A model generated the notes under the pieces. It was not told the origin of the DNA. It was given only the letters and a program-made list of their open reading frames with translations, and searched no databases. A stretch of DNA of 64,000 nt, taken from positions 69,472-133,471 of the forward strand of contig JABHXA010000002.1 of NCBI GenBank assembly GCA_018657495.1, written 5' to 3'. The position numbers were made by a program, and so were the translations under genes. Shown piece by piece: positions 54,858 to 64,000 of this stretch. Origin of the DNA: Fidelibacterota bacterium. Lineage in GTDB: Bacteria; Fidelibacterota; Marinisomatia; SCGC-AAA003-L08; JACNLC01. Positions within the stretch are counted from its first letter, which is position 1, and each line of letters opens with the position of its first letter.

Positions 54858-56858
54858 ATGGCAGACTTTAAGTTACATTCATCTTATAAACCAACTGGTG
54901 ACCAGCCAAAAGCAATCAGGGAAATTGTTGAGGGACTCGGTAAAGGTAATCAATTTCAGACATTGCTGGGAATTACCGGTTCAGGTAAAACCTTTACAGT
55001 CGCCAATGTGATTAATGAGATACAAAAACCAACATTAATTTTATCCCATAATAAAGTATTGGCAGCACAGCTTTATGGTGAATTTAAGGGTTTATTCCCT
55101 GAGAACGCTGTCGAATTTTTTATTTCATATTATGATTATTACCAGCCTGAGGCATATCTGCCTGTTACCGATACTTTTATCGAAAAAGATTCATCTGTGG
55201 ACGATGAAATAGATCGTCTAAGATTACGGGCTACTACATCATTAATGAGTAGACGGGATGTCATAATTATCTCAAGTGTGAGCTGTATTTATGGAATTGG
55301 ATCTCCAAAAGATTATAAGAATATGTTGGTCCCTTTGAAAGTTGGTGAAATTATCGATTTGAAATCCACTTTGAAAAAACTGGTGGAAATTCATTATGTC
55401 CGTAACGATATCGCCCTGGAGCAAGGAGTTTTTAGAGTGAGGGGAGATGTTTTGGAGATCTTTCCTGCTTATGACGAACATGCTGTTAGAGTGGATTTAT
55501 TTGGAGACGAAATTGAAGGTATCAGTATATTTAATGTCCTTACCGGAGAAGTCCTCACTACTTTAGATTCGTTTCATGTCTATCCTGCAAAACATTTCGT
55601 TACTACACGGGAGAATATTAACCGGGCTTTAGGGTATATTCGGGCAGAATTGGCACCGAGACTTGAAAATTTAAGGGAAAATAATAAATTACTGGAAGCG
55701 CAGCGATTGGAACAGCGAACACTTTTCGATATGGAAATGATGATGGAACTGGGCTATTGTTCTGGTATCGAGAATTATTCCCGGCATATGGAAGGTCGTC
55801 AGGAAGGTGAAAGACCATCTACTTTAATGGATTTCTTTCCAGATGATTTTCTCATGTTCATTGATGAATCCCATGTAAGTATTCCACAAATTGGCGGCAT
55901 GTATAATGGGGACAGATCACGGAAATCAACATTGGTTGATTATGGTTTTCGACTACCTTCAGCCCTTGATAACCGGCCTATGAAATTTGAAGAATTTGAG
56001 CGTGCTCTAAATAAAGTTATATTTGTCTCTGCTACTCCGCGAGATTATGAGTTGGAAAAATCTATGGGTGTGGTAGTTGAACAAATCATCAGGCCAACTG
56101 GTCTGCTTGATCCTGAAATCCATTTGAAACCTACAAAAGGGCAGATTGATGATGTCATCAGCGAAATCAACGAATGCCTAAAAACAAAAACCCGCGTACT
56201 TATAACAACATTAACTATACGGATGGCTGAGGATTTAACCGATTATTTACTTGGTGTCGGTATACGGGCAAGATATCTGCATAGTAAGGTTGAAACATTG
56301 GAAAGGGTAAAAATTCTTCGATCGTTACGACTGGGAGAATTTGATGTTCTTGTTGGCATAAATTTGTTAAGGGAAGGATTAGACCTTCCGGAAGTCTCAC
56401 TTGTGGCTGTATTTGACGCTGACAAAGAGGGATTTCTTCGCTCAAAATCTTCATTGATGCAGGTCTCCGGACGAGCTGCCAGGAATATAAACGGTAAGGT
56501 GATTTTCTATGCCGATAAAGTGACAAAATCAATGAAATATGTACTGGACGAAACAAAGAGAAGAAGAATAACCCAGAGAGAGCACAATCGTAAAAATAAT
56601 ATCACACCTGAAACAATTTATAAATCTGTTGAAGAAATCCGTATCTCAACTTCTATTGCTGATGAACAAACGGATTATTTAATATCGGGGGAAGGTATAC
56701 TGCCTGAAACCACCCTTGAAAATATTGAAGATAAAGATCTTCTTGAAATTTATAAGAGGAAGATGCTGAAGTTTGCAAAAAATTTACAATTTGAACAGGC
56801 TGCTATCATGCGTGATAAGATTGAAACAATTGAAGACAAGATCACACAAAAGGTATGA
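54858..56858 (+). CDS. uvrB: Excinuclease ABC subunit B
   Basis: 666 residues, normal length. GDQPKAIREIVEGL, Walker A GITGSGKT, the beta-hairpin YYDYYQPEAYLP, helicase motifs FIDESHVSIP and SGRAARN, and a C-terminal UVR domain (about 620-655, LQFEQAAIMRDKIETIE) that meets UvrC. UvrB receives damaged DNA from UvrA and loads UvrC in nucleotide excision repair. A run of about 120 bases upstream should hold the promoter. purD follows six bases after the stop. Confidence 0.97.
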   Translation: MADFKLHSSYKPTGDQPKAIREIVEGLGKGNQFQTLLGITGSGKTFTVANVINEIQKPTLILSHNKVLAAQLYGEFKGLFPENAVEFFISYYDYYQPEAYLPVTDTFIEKDSSVDDEIDRLRLRATTSLMSRRDVIIISSVSCIYGIGSPKDYKNMLVPLKVGEIIDLKSTLKKLVEIHYVRNDIALEQGVFRVRGDVLEIFPAYDEHAVRVDLFGDEIEGISIFNVLTGEVLTTLDSFHVYPAKHFVTTRENINRALGYIRAELAPRLENLRENNKLLEAQRLEQRTLFDMEMMMELGYCSGIENYSRHMEGRQEGERPSTLMDFFPDDFLMFIDESHVSIPQIGGMYNGDRSRKSTLVDYGFRLPSALDNRPMKFEEFERALNKVIFVSATPRDYELEKSMGVVVEQIIRPTGLLDPEIHLKPTKGQIDDVISEINECLKTKTRVLITTLTIRMAEDLTDYLLGVGIRARYLHSKVETLERVKILRSLRLGEFDVLVGINLLREGLDLPEVSLVAVFDADKEGFLRSKSSLMQVSGRAARNINGKVIFYADKVTKSMKYVLDETKRRRITQREHNRKNNITPETIYKSVEEIRISTSIADEQTDYLISGEGILPETTLENIEDKDLLEIYKRKMLKFAKNLQFEQAAIMRDKIETIEDKITQKV

Positions 56859-56864
56859 AATAAA

Positions 56865-58139
56865 ATGAGTCAGTATAATGTCATGGTTTTGGGGAGTGGG
56901 GGACGTGAACATACTATGGTCTGGTCCTTGGCAAAAGACAATAATGTAGATAAAATTTATTGTTGTCCCGGGAATGGTGGTACTGGGGAACTGGCAGAAA
57001 ATATCAATTTGGATCTAAAAGATTTTGGAAAAATATCTGAATTTGTTACAGAAAACAAGATAGACTTTACTATTGTCGGTCCAGAAGTTCCCTTGGCTGA
57101 TGGAATTGTAGATTATTTTGAGCAGAAAAAATTGCTGATATTTGGTCCTTCAAAGTACGCAGCAAAACTGGAAAGCAGTAAAATATTTGCACGGTATTTC
57201 ATGATGAAAAATCAGATACCTCAGCCAGCATTTTCAGTATGTGATGACCGGCAATCTGCTTTGAAATCCAGAGAAAAAATATCATTACCTTTAGTTGTAA
57301 AGGCTGACGGTCTTGCAGCAGGAAAAGGGGTAATTATATGCAATACCGAAGCGGATTACTCAGATGCACTTGATATTATGTTTTCGCAACGAAGTTTTGG
57401 CGATGCCGGCGATAGAATTACAATTGAAGAATGTTTAATAGGTGAAGAATTATCCGTGTTTGCTATTTGTGATGGTGATCATTACAAAATATTGAATTCT
57501 GCACAGGATCATAAACGAATATTTGATGAGGATAAAGGACCAAATACAGGTGGTATGGGTGCCTACTCTCCAACCCCTCTATCAACATCAGAGCTTCTCG
57601 AAAAGGTTGAAAAACGTATCATTCAGCCAACCTTGCAGGGGATGAAGGAAATTGGCACCCCCTTCAAAGGATTCCTATACGCAGGTATAATGATTGTCAA
57701 TGGTGATCCATATGTCATTGAGTTTAATGTGAGGATGGGAGATCCTGAAACACAGGTGGTACTGCCATTATTGAAATCATCTTTTTCTGAATTAATATAT
57801 GCGGCTATTACCGGCGAAATAGACAAAACTGATATTAAAGTCTCTCATAAAACTGCGGTTACTGTAGTACTTGCAGCAAAAGGATATCCTGGAAATTATC
57901 CAAAAGGAATGAAAATAAATAATATAGATCGTCATATTGACGGACTAATATTCCATGCTGGAACGACTGGTAATTCGGATGCTGGATTTATTACTTCAGG
58001 AGGCAGGGTTCTCAACGTTGTCGGTTTCGGAGATAATTTGAACGATGCTATAAAAAATACCTATGATATAGCTTCCGATATTCATTTTGATAATATGTAT
58101 TATCGCAAGGATATCGGCAAAAGAGGATTAAAATATTAA
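56865..58139 (+). CDS. purD: Phosphoribosylamine-glycine ligase
   Basis: 424 residues of the ATP-grasp type. VMVLGSGGREHTMVW at the N-terminus, VGPEVPLADGIVDYF, the nucleotide loop KADGLAAGKGVIIC, DHKRIFDEDKGPNTGGMGAYSP and EFNVRMGDPETQ are all PurD signatures. It makes glycinamide ribonucleotide in de novo purine synthesis. It starts six bases after uvrB and is followed after 12 bases by the sigma-54 activator gene, so all may share one transcript. Confidence 0.97.
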   Translation: MSQYNVMVLGSGGREHTMVWSLAKDNNVDKIYCCPGNGGTGELAENINLDLKDFGKISEFVTENKIDFTIVGPEVPLADGIVDYFEQKKLLIFGPSKYAAKLESSKIFARYFMMKNQIPQPAFSVCDDRQSALKSREKISLPLVVKADGLAAGKGVIICNTEADYSDALDIMFSQRSFGDAGDRITIEECLIGEELSVFAICDGDHYKILNSAQDHKRIFDEDKGPNTGGMGAYSPTPLSTSELLEKVEKRIIQPTLQGMKEIGTPFKGFLYAGIMIVNGDPYVIEFNVRMGDPETQVVLPLLKSSFSELIYAAITGEIDKTDIKVSHKTAVTVVLAAKGYPGNYPKGMKINNIDRHIDGLIFHAGTTGNSDAGFITSGGRVLNVVGFGDNLNDAIKNTYDIASDIHFDNMYYRKDIGKRGLKY

Positions 58140-58151
58140 CTGGGATATCTT

Positions 58152-59363
58152 ATGATTGATATTGGAAAAATTAGACGATCCGTTGGCATGATCGGGGAAT
58201 CTGAAATTATTCGGGACATGCTTTTACTTATAGGACAGGTTGCTGATACAGATATTTCGGTTTTGATACACGGAGAATCTGGTACCGGCAAGGAAATGGT
58301 AACCAAAGCGATTCATAAAAACAGTCGCAGAAAATTTGAACCGCTTGTAGTGGTAAACTGCAGTGCTATCCCGGCGGGCATTATTGAAAGTGAATTGTTT
58401 GGTCATAAAAAAGGATCATTTACCGGTGCTGGTGATGATAGAAAAGGTTATTTTGAAGCGGCTCACAAAGGAACAATAATTCTTGATGAAATCGGAGAAA
58501 CTCCTATCGAGACCCAGGCCAAACTACTGCGCGTTATTGAACAAGGTGAATTTATGAGGGTTGGCGGCTCTAAAACCGAAAAAATTGATGTCAGAGTAAT
58601 AGCTGCAACTAATCGGGATTTAACCGAAGAAGTAAGACAAGGCAGATTCAGGAAAGATCTGTATTTTCGACTTAAAACAATAACTATCAATGTTCCGGCT
58701 TTAAAAGATCATGCCAGCGATATTCATCTGTTTGTTGAAAGATTTGGACTCGAATTCTGTGCCAAAAATGATATTGCTTTTAAGGGATTTTCTGTGGACG
58801 CAATAAAAGTATTGAAATCATATCATTGGCCTGGGAATATCCGCGAATTAAAGAATCTTGTTGAAAGCCTTATTGTCATTCATAAAGGAATACGATTACA
58901 GGAGGACCATGTAAATAAGGCACTGGGGTTGAATGTCCAGGATTTGAATATGAACCTTCCCATATTACTTGATGGAGAATCTGATAAAATGGAGAGGGAA
59001 TTAATACTCAAACAGCTTTTGTTCGTTCGACAGGATGTGAATGAGATTAAGCAGATTCTATATGCTGAAAAGGACAATCCAACAGAATCAATGTATCCTT
59101 CAAATCAGGCCTTATTTCTACCTCAAACCAATAAAGATCCCGAAAATATCCATGAGGATTATCAGGAAATTGACGATGATAAATTTCAGGCGATACATGC
59201 CGATGCTGTTGGGGAAATTACCATTACAGATTTGGAACATGAAATGATTGAAAGAACGCTGGAGAAGTTTAATAATAACCGGAGAAAAACAGCGAAATCA
59301 TTAGACATATCCGAAAGAACACTTTATAGAAAGATAAGCGAATATGGTATTAAGAAAATTTAA
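58152..59363 (+). CDS. Sigma-54-dependent transcriptional activator without receiver domain
   Basis: 403 residues. The AAA+ domain spans about 12-245: Walker A GESGTGKE, the sigma-54 contact loop GSFTGA (Ser in place of Ala), Walker B ILDEIGE and the sensor arginines in FRKDLYFRL. A linker of roughly 100 polar residues leads to a Fis-type helix-turn-helix at about 365-402 (NNRRKTAKSLDISERTLYRK). There is no N-terminal receiver, GAF or PAS domain, so activity must be set by another protein or by expression level. The 3' end overlaps the LptE-like gene by 20 bases, and related activators in some lineages sit in this same spot. Targets are unknown. Confidence 0.9.
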   Translation: MIDIGKIRRSVGMIGESEIIRDMLLLIGQVADTDISVLIHGESGTGKEMVTKAIHKNSRRKFEPLVVVNCSAIPAGIIESELFGHKKGSFTGAGDDRKGYFEAAHKGTIILDEIGETPIETQAKLLRVIEQGEFMRVGGSKTEKIDVRVIAATNRDLTEEVRQGRFRKDLYFRLKTITINVPALKDHASDIHLFVERFGLEFCAKNDIAFKGFSVDAIKVLKSYHWPGNIRELKNLVESLIVIHKGIRLQEDHVNKALGLNVQDLNMNLPILLDGESDKMERELILKQLLFVRQDVNEIKQILYAEKDNPTESMYPSNQALFLPQTNKDPENIHEDYQEIDDDKFQAIHADAVGEITITDLEHEMIERTLEKFNNNRRKTAKSLDISERTLYRKISEYGIKKI

Positions 59364-59919
59364 ACTAATACTATTGGTATGTGCCTTTTCCTTTAGTTGC
59401 GGATATTATTCTTTAAAAGGATCTCTACCGCCGCATATTAAGAGCATTTCTCTCTCACCAGTGATTAACGAATCAGCAGAATTTGGTGTATCTGAAAACC
59501 TGGAAACAAAAATAAACGAAATCCTGATTTCTGAAAATATTTTGGAAGTAACGGGAGAAGATATTGCCGACAGTCGGTTGAATATTACCATAACATCTAT
59601 CAGGGATCAGCCTTATACAATCTCAGCATCGAGTACATCCAGTTACGAGCAGGTAGATGAATGGCGGATTACCCTGTCCGCTAATGTGGTATGGTATGAT
59701 ATCACCAGGGATGTACCATTATTTGACAAAAGGCTTTCAGAATGGGGTGCCTATGGTACTGGACTTGACATTCACAGTGACAAAATTGATAATGATAATG
59801 ACGGTTTTATTGATGAGGAAGACGATGATGAATTCGGATCACCTCGGGAAAGTGCGTTGGAATTCGCAATAATAAAACTAACTGAAAAAGTTATAACTGA
59901 AGTTACATCAACATGGTAA
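59344..59919 (+). CDS. LptE-like LPS-assembly lipoprotein with EF-hand-type insertion
   Basis: 191 residues. The hydrophobic N-terminus ends at Cys19 ([12 protein letters not shown]), resembling the start of mature LptE lipoproteins. [12 protein letters not shown], the repeated [10 protein letters not shown] and the [14 protein letters not shown] stretch fit the LptE beta-alpha fold, which plugs LptD in the outer membrane. An acidic insertion at 149-160, [12 protein letters not shown], matches the calcium-binding EF-hand/TSP3-like loop and is not a standard part of LptE. It overlaps the sigma-54 gene by 20 bases; asnS begins just past its stop. Confidence 0.72.
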   Translation: MVLRKFKLILLVCAFSFSCGYYSLKGSLPPHIKSISLSPVINESAEFGVSENLETKINEILISENILEVTGEDIADSRLNITITSIRDQPYTISASSTSSYEQVDEWRITLSANVVWYDITRDVPLFDKRLSEWGAYGTGLDIHSDKIDNDNDGFIDEEDDDEFGSPRESALEFAIIKLTEKVITEVTSTW

Positions 59920-59924
59920 AAGGA
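59918..59924 (+). promoter_or_regulatory. Ribosome binding site deciding the asnS start
   Basis: AAAAGGA a few bases before the ATG at 59928, immediately after the lptE stop. It supports 59928 rather than 59913 as the asnS start. Confidence 0.65.
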
Positions 59925-59927
59925 ATT

Positions 59928-61220
59928 ATGAACAAAATATTAATTAAAAGAGCAAATGAACATCAGGATAAAACAGTTCTGTTAAACGGCTGGGTTTATA
60001 ATTCCCGCAGAAGTGGAAAAATTGGATTTCTCATGCTCAGGGACGGTACTGGCATAATTCAATGTATCGTGGTAAAAAATGATGTTGGAGAGGAAAAATT
60101 TGAGCAATTCAAACGGCTCACCCAGGAAACATCAATCTCTGTAAGCGGCAAGATTGTAAAAAATGATCGAGCTCCAGGAGGTTTTGAAATTCAAACCAGC
60201 GATTTCACTATCCACCAAATTAGTGTTGATTATCCCATTACTCCAAAAGAACATGGGACAGAGTTCCTCATGTCTAATCGACATTTGTGGTTGAGATCCA
60301 AAAGGCAGAACGCCATAATAAAAATCCGTCATCAAATCATAAAAGCGACGCGGGATTTCTTTGATTCACATGATTTCACCCTGGTTGATACACCATTACT
60401 CACGCCAAATGTTTGTGAAGGCACAACTACATTATTCGAAACAGATTATTATGGTGAAAAGGTATTTTTAGCACAATCAGGTCAATTATACGGCGAGGCC
60501 AATGCATTCGCCATGGGAAGGCAATACAATTTTGGTCCCACTTTCAGAGCTGAAAAAAGTAAAACACGACGTCATTTACTGGAGTTCTGGATGGTAGAAC
60601 CGGAGATTACCTATTGTGATTTAAATGAGAATATGGAATGGGCCGAAAACATGCTGGCATATATTGTTGCCCAGGTTTTAGAACATAAATCAGAGGAGCT
60701 CGCCATTCTTGAACGGGATATATCCGTTTTGGAAAAGATAACAGCACCGTTCCCCAGAGTCAGTTATACTGATTGCGTCGAGATTCTTAAAAAAGGCGGA
60801 TTTGATTTTGAATGGGGTGGCGACTTTGGTTCTCCTGAAGAGAGTTATATCTCACAACAATTTGATAAACCGGTTATCATCCATAGGTATCCTGCCGAGA
60901 TAAAAGCCTTTTATATGAAAAGGGATTCAGAGAACGAAGATCTGGTTTTAGGGATGGATATATTGGCACCGGAAGGTTATGGTGAAATCATCGGTGGCTC
61001 TGAAAGAGAAGCGGATTATGATACTCTACTAAAAAGGTTAAAAGAAGATGATTTACCTGTTGAGGAATTTCAGTGGTATCTTGATTTAAGAAGGTATGGT
61101 TCAGTACCGCATGCCGGTTTTGGTATGGGGATTGAAAGGACCGTTTCCTGGATATGCAAATTACCGCATGTGAGAGAAACTATCCCATTTCCACGCATGC
61201 ATGGAAGGCTGAGACCATAG
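59928..61220 (+). CDS. asnS: Asparaginyl-tRNA synthetase
   Basis: About 430 residues, class IIb synthetase. The N-terminal OB fold ([19 protein letters not shown]) binds the anticodon. Motif 2 is [21 protein letters not shown], and motif 3 [27 protein letters not shown]; the final IPFPR wording distinguishes AsnS from AspS. The ATG at 59928 is preferred over one at 59913 because AAAAGGA lies four bases before it and the earlier ATG overlaps the lptE stop. Confidence 0.95.
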   Translation: MNKILIKRANEHQDKTVLLNGWVYNSRRSGKIGFLMLRDGTGIIQCIVVKNDVGEEKFEQFKRLTQETSISVSGKIVKNDRAPGGFEIQTSDFTIHQISVDYPITPKEHGTEFLMSNRHLWLRSKRQNAIIKIRHQIIKATRDFFDSHDFTLVDTPLLTPNVCEGTTTLFETDYYGEKVFLAQSGQLYGEANAFAMGRQYNFGPTFRAEKSKTRRHLLEFWMVEPEITYCDLNENMEWAENMLAYIVAQVLEHKSEELAILERDISVLEKITAPFPRVSYTDCVEILKKGGFDFEWGGDFGSPEESYISQQFDKPVIIHRYPAEIKAFYMKRDSENEDLVLGMDILAPEGYGEIIGGSEREADYDTLLKRLKEDDLPVEEFQWYLDLRRYGSVPHAGFGMGIERTVSWICKLPHVRETIPFPRMHGRLRP

Positions 61221-61298
61221 AATATAAACCCAATCACAATTTTTGCGGATACCAACTCTTTACCTGTACGGTATGGACTATTTATTTAACGGGATGAT

Positions 61299-62909
61299 AT
61301 GAAAGTTCTCCTGGCTCAGATAAATTCTATAGTTGGAAACCTGGATTATAATAGAACCCTGATTTGCAATACGATTGAAAAATATCAGAATCAGGTCGAT
61401 CTTATTATTTTCCCTGAATTGGTTGTCACCGGATATCCCCCTCAGGATTTACTCCTGGAATCAAGGTTTATTCAATCCACAGCAGAATCTTTGGATGCGA
61501 TAGTAAATGTCGTAAAAACATGTACAATTATCCTTGGTACAATTCGACGTGATGGTGAAGAATTATATAATACTGCTGCTATTATTAGGGAGTCAGAAAT
61601 TCTCGCCTTTCGGGATAAAACATTGTTGCCAACTTATGATGTTTTCGATGAAGACAGATATTTTACCCCTGCAGTTGAAAATAAACCACTCGATGTACAG
61701 ATTGGCGACCGCAAAGTAACAATTGGAATTGAAATCTGTGAAGATTTATGGGATTCTGATTATGATCATAAGATCACAAAGGATCTGTCAACTGGTGGTG
61801 CTGAACTAATAATTAACGTTTCAGCTTCTCCATTCAGCTTAAATCGAATTGACGAAAGAATTGCTATTGTATCAGAAAAGATAAAGTATTTAAAGAAACA
61901 CTTTATATACTGTAATCTCATAGGTGCTCAAGATGAGCTCATATTTGATGGTGGATCATTTGTCATATCACCGAATGCATCAGTTATGGCAATTGCCTCC
62001 CAGTTTGAACAAGAATTTCTTCTCTTCAATATAGATGAACCGCAAAGCATCAATTATAAACCAATGATAGAAGAAGCGCAGATTTATCAAGCCTTGACAC
62101 TCGGTGTTAAAGATTATTTCCAAAAAACTGGTTTCCATGACGCTGTCATTGGATTAAGCGGTGGAATCGATTCAGCATTGGTAGCGGCGATCGCCTGTAA
62201 TGCATTGGGATCGGACCATGTCACAGGGATCACCATGCCATCAAAGTATTCTTCTGATCACAGCATCGATGATTCAGAAATACTTGCTGTCAATCTTGGA
62301 TTGAATTTTGAAAGGATAAGCATTGAGGATCTCAATACAGGATTTCTGAATTCCTTGGATCCCTTTTTTGGCAATACTGATGCTGGATTGGCAGAAGAAA
62401 ATCTCCAGGCAAGGATCAGGGGGAATATTCTTATGGCAGTAGCCAATAAAAAGAATGCCCTTGTATTAAATACTGGAAATAAAACCGAAACTGCCCTGGG
62501 GTACTGCACCATGTATGGTGATATGTGTGGAGCTCTTGGTGTTATCAGCGATTTGAATAAATTACAGGTGTATGCCGTGAGTAAATGGATAAACTCACAT
62601 TATCGTCAGGGAATTATTCCTGAAAATACTATCATGAAACCACCTTCTGCAGAACTTAGACCAAATCAGGTAGATCCATTTGACTATGATCTAATTAGTC
62701 CATTGGTGGATGAAATTATCACCAATAATCGACATCTGAATTCATTGGTAATCGAAGGATATGAAGAAGAAATTGTCAAAGATATTTTGCAGAAAATTAG
62801 GATAAATGAATTTAAAAGACGTCAGGCTGCTCCCGGGTTGAGAATATCCATGAAAGCGTTTGGAGTGGGAAGACGATATCCAATTGTAAATGGATTCAGA
62901 AATATTTGA
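61299..62909 (+). CDS. nadE: Glutamine-dependent NAD+ synthetase
   Basis: 536 residues in two domains. The nitrilase-like glutaminase (about 1-250) has the Glu-Lys-Cys triad in FPELVVTGYPPQD, FRDKTLLPTYDVFDEDRYF and GIEICEDLWD. The ATP-pyrophosphatase part begins at about 275 with GLSGGIDSALVAA and continues through NTGNKTETALGYCTMYGD. It amidates deamido-NAD+ using glutamine ammonia, the last step of NAD+ synthesis. It follows asnS by about 80 bases and is the last gene of the plus-strand housekeeping run. Confidence 0.96.
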   Translation: MKVLLAQINSIVGNLDYNRTLICNTIEKYQNQVDLIIFPELVVTGYPPQDLLLESRFIQSTAESLDAIVNVVKTCTIILGTIRRDGEELYNTAAIIRESEILAFRDKTLLPTYDVFDEDRYFTPAVENKPLDVQIGDRKVTIGIEICEDLWDSDYDHKITKDLSTGGAELIINVSASPFSLNRIDERIAIVSEKIKYLKKHFIYCNLIGAQDELIFDGGSFVISPNASVMAIASQFEQEFLLFNIDEPQSINYKPMIEEAQIYQALTLGVKDYFQKTGFHDAVIGLSGGIDSALVAAIACNALGSDHVTGITMPSKYSSDHSIDDSEILAVNLGLNFERISIEDLNTGFLNSLDPFFGNTDAGLAEENLQARIRGNILMAVANKKNALVLNTGNKTETALGYCTMYGDMCGALGVISDLNKLQVYAVSKWINSHYRQGIIPENTIMKPPSAELRPNQVDPFDYDLISPLVDEIITNNRHLNSLVIEGYEEEIVKDILQKIRINEFKRRQAAPGLRISMKAFGVGRRYPIVNGFRNI

Positions 62910-63034
62910 GTAATTATTGTATTTTATTCTGAAATTGTTTTCAGATAAGATCCAGCTGTTTCAATCTCTGATAGTCGTTGTTTTTCATCTGGGTGAGGCT
63001 TCTAGCGCTAACCAATACAGATCACCAACTAAAG

Positions 63035-64000
63035 TTAACCCCCAATAATTACATTCACCATTTGCACCACATCTAATACATCAAGAATCCCATCATTGTT
63101 CATATCCGCTGCCAGGAATTCTCCATCGTCAGGTTCTGCTGAGCCCATTATAAAATTGACCAGATTTACAATGTCCAACACATCAACAACACCATCGCTA
63201 TTGACATCTCCAGGAACATGATCAAATAAGTCAAAACTAAGTGTGATGGTGGGCTCACTTTCTACACCAAGGATATTGGATGCCGTAAGATAATAACTGT
63301 AAGAATTCCCCAATTGACTATTTGTATCAATAAATTCAGATTCAGGGAAATCCAGATCAGTATAAAACTCAAATAGTTCTGCATTCACACTTCGATAAAT
63401 ATTGGTGTAACCCAATAATGTGTCAGGGTTAGTCAAGACCCATTGCAGTAAAATATCTTCACCAATAATCTCCCCGGTAAAATCAATAGGTGGATCCGGT
63501 ATCAATTGAATTTCAGGGGCTGTCATGTTAAAGCTGCCATTTGTCACAAATACCATAGGGGGGGGGAATCCTGCCTGAAATAATGTGCCATCGAAATTAC
63601 CAGTCATTGACTCCATATCAATCGATTCCAATTCTATGCCGCCGGCAAGTGGGAGATATGCTTGAGTCAATAAGTCTGTAAGGGTTTCAAGAAAAAAATC
63701 AGAAAAATTAGTGGAGTCAATTTCACCATCAAGGATGGGAGCAATAAGTTCAAATATCAGGCTGGAGTCAATTTCAGGGATGAACAAAAATGTTGCCGGT
63801 GTACTTAAAGGATCTTCCAGGTCAGGTATGGTAACATCCCATGACTGAGGTTCAATTTCTTCTCCTTCATCTATCATCCATAAAAGGAATAGATCGAATT
63901 CGGACATTTCCTCATTTGAGGGTTGGAATGCTGGGATGGTGATACGATTTGAAGTCGAATCTGATGTTATAAATGCCACAGCACCATTAAGTGTTGCGGC
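63035..64000 (-). CDS. Secreted protein with FN3-like and dockerin-type C-terminus (partial, N-terminus outside window)
   Basis: The last 321 residues are visible; the frame is open to the right edge. The first visible part is acidic and rich in Asp, Glu, Ser and Thr. A beta-sandwich resembling fibronectin III lies at about 175-260 (DPPIDFTGEIIGEDILLQWV ... SYYLTASNILGVES). The C-terminus carries two calcium-binding dockerin-type loops, GDVNSDGVVDVLDIVNLVN and ADMNNDGILDVLDVVQMVN, ending two residues before the stop. Such tails are common on secreted proteins of marine FCB-group bacteria, where they may act in surface attachment rather than in cellulosomes. The overall function is unknown. 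Confidence 0.75.
   Translation of the reverse strand, partial: AATLNGAVAFITSDSTSNRITIPAFQPSNEEMSEFDLFLLWMIDEGEEIEPQSWDVTIPDLEDPLSTPATFLFIPEIDSSLIFELIAPILDGEIDSTNFSDFFLETLTDLLTQAYLPLAGGIELESIDMESMTGNFDGTLFQAGFPPPMVFVTNGSFNMTAPEIQLIPDPPIDFTGEIIGEDILLQWVLTNPDTLLGYTNIYRSVNAELFEFYTDLDFPESEFIDTNSQLGNSYSYYLTASNILGVESEPTITLSFDLFDHVPGDVNSDGVVDVLDIVNLVNFIMGSAEPDDGEFLAADMNNDGILDVLDVVQMVNVIIGG

Noticed and set aside
62928..62945. Perfect 7-base stem TCTGAAA-TTGT-TTTCAGA after nadE
   Set aside because: No T-run follows on either strand, and the stem is AT-rich; too weak to call a terminator.
1..64000. CRISPR array, tRNA, rRNA, insertion sequence or att site
   Set aside because: No regularly spaced repeats, tRNA-like cloverleaf, rRNA sequence, transposase or integrase was seen reading both strands by eye; a tRNA scan would be the decisive check.

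Overview
The window is AT-rich bacterial DNA from a Gram-negative organism: it carries an LptE-like lipoprotein, an outer-membrane barrel protein, a heptose/LPS-type sugar block and OmpA/MotB. A C-terminal dockerin-like repeat protein, very dense gene packing and low GC suggest a marine FCB-group lineage such as Marinimicrobia (SAR406). That placement is an inference from gene style, not a phylogenetic result. No rRNA, tRNA, CRISPR array, transposase or phage gene was seen.

Layout. (1) 1-6025, minus strand: a mechanosensitive channel cut by the window edge, thiamine pyrophosphokinase, an M61 peptidase and two HAD phosphatases, running into a GT-C-like TPR membrane protein. (2) About 4.5-42.1 kb: a surface-glycan island almost entirely on the minus strand. 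In transcription order it holds a YfhO protein; a heptose block (GmhB-like, domain-swapped HldE-like, GmhA-like) with two sugar SDRs; a methyltransferase; a PDH-E1 alpha/beta-like pair; a degenerate SDR; a second methyltransferase; an acetolactate-synthase-like enzyme; PanB; an alcohol dehydrogenase; a GT2 with two membrane/winged-helix proteins and an AglD-like protein; a GT2 + TMTC-like pair; a second YfhO; the CDP-dideoxysugar genes rfbF, rfbG and rfbH; a GNAT; a DegT aminotransferase; a split transketolase; and a second GT2 + TMTC-like pair. (3) 19.17-23.62 kb: three plus-strand genes inside the island encoding membrane-embedded spermidine-synthase-like proteins in split and fused forms. 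(4) 42.3-47.4 kb, plus strand: TetR regulator, LolA-like protein, beta-barrel protein and RND/MMPL exporter, with a palindromic operator candidate upstream. (5) 47.4-64 kb: mainly housekeeping genes (RsuA-type pseudouridine synthase, MotAB-like pair, AGCS symporter, CorC/HlyC-type protein, MurQ, UvrB, PurD, sigma-54 activator, LptE-like, AsnS, NadE) and the end of a dockerin-containing secreted protein.

How the genes fit together. RfbF, RfbG and RfbH make CDP-4-keto-3,6-dideoxyglucose-type intermediates. Three independent thiamine-diphosphate (ThDP) enzyme systems in the same island could add two-carbon branches to such sugars, alongside methyltransferases, SDRs, an aminotransferase and an acyltransferase. 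The transfer machinery looks like GT2 polyprenyl-phosphate sugar synthases paired with GT-C membrane proteins rather than Wzx/Wzy; no Wzx, Wzy, WaaL or priming transferase was recognised. The island therefore looks like a lipid-linked sugar decoration system that uses rare, possibly branched-chain sugars. Several starts were moved from the longest possible frame to an ATG with better context, and two genes have conserved coding sequence upstream of any ATG, GTG or TTG.
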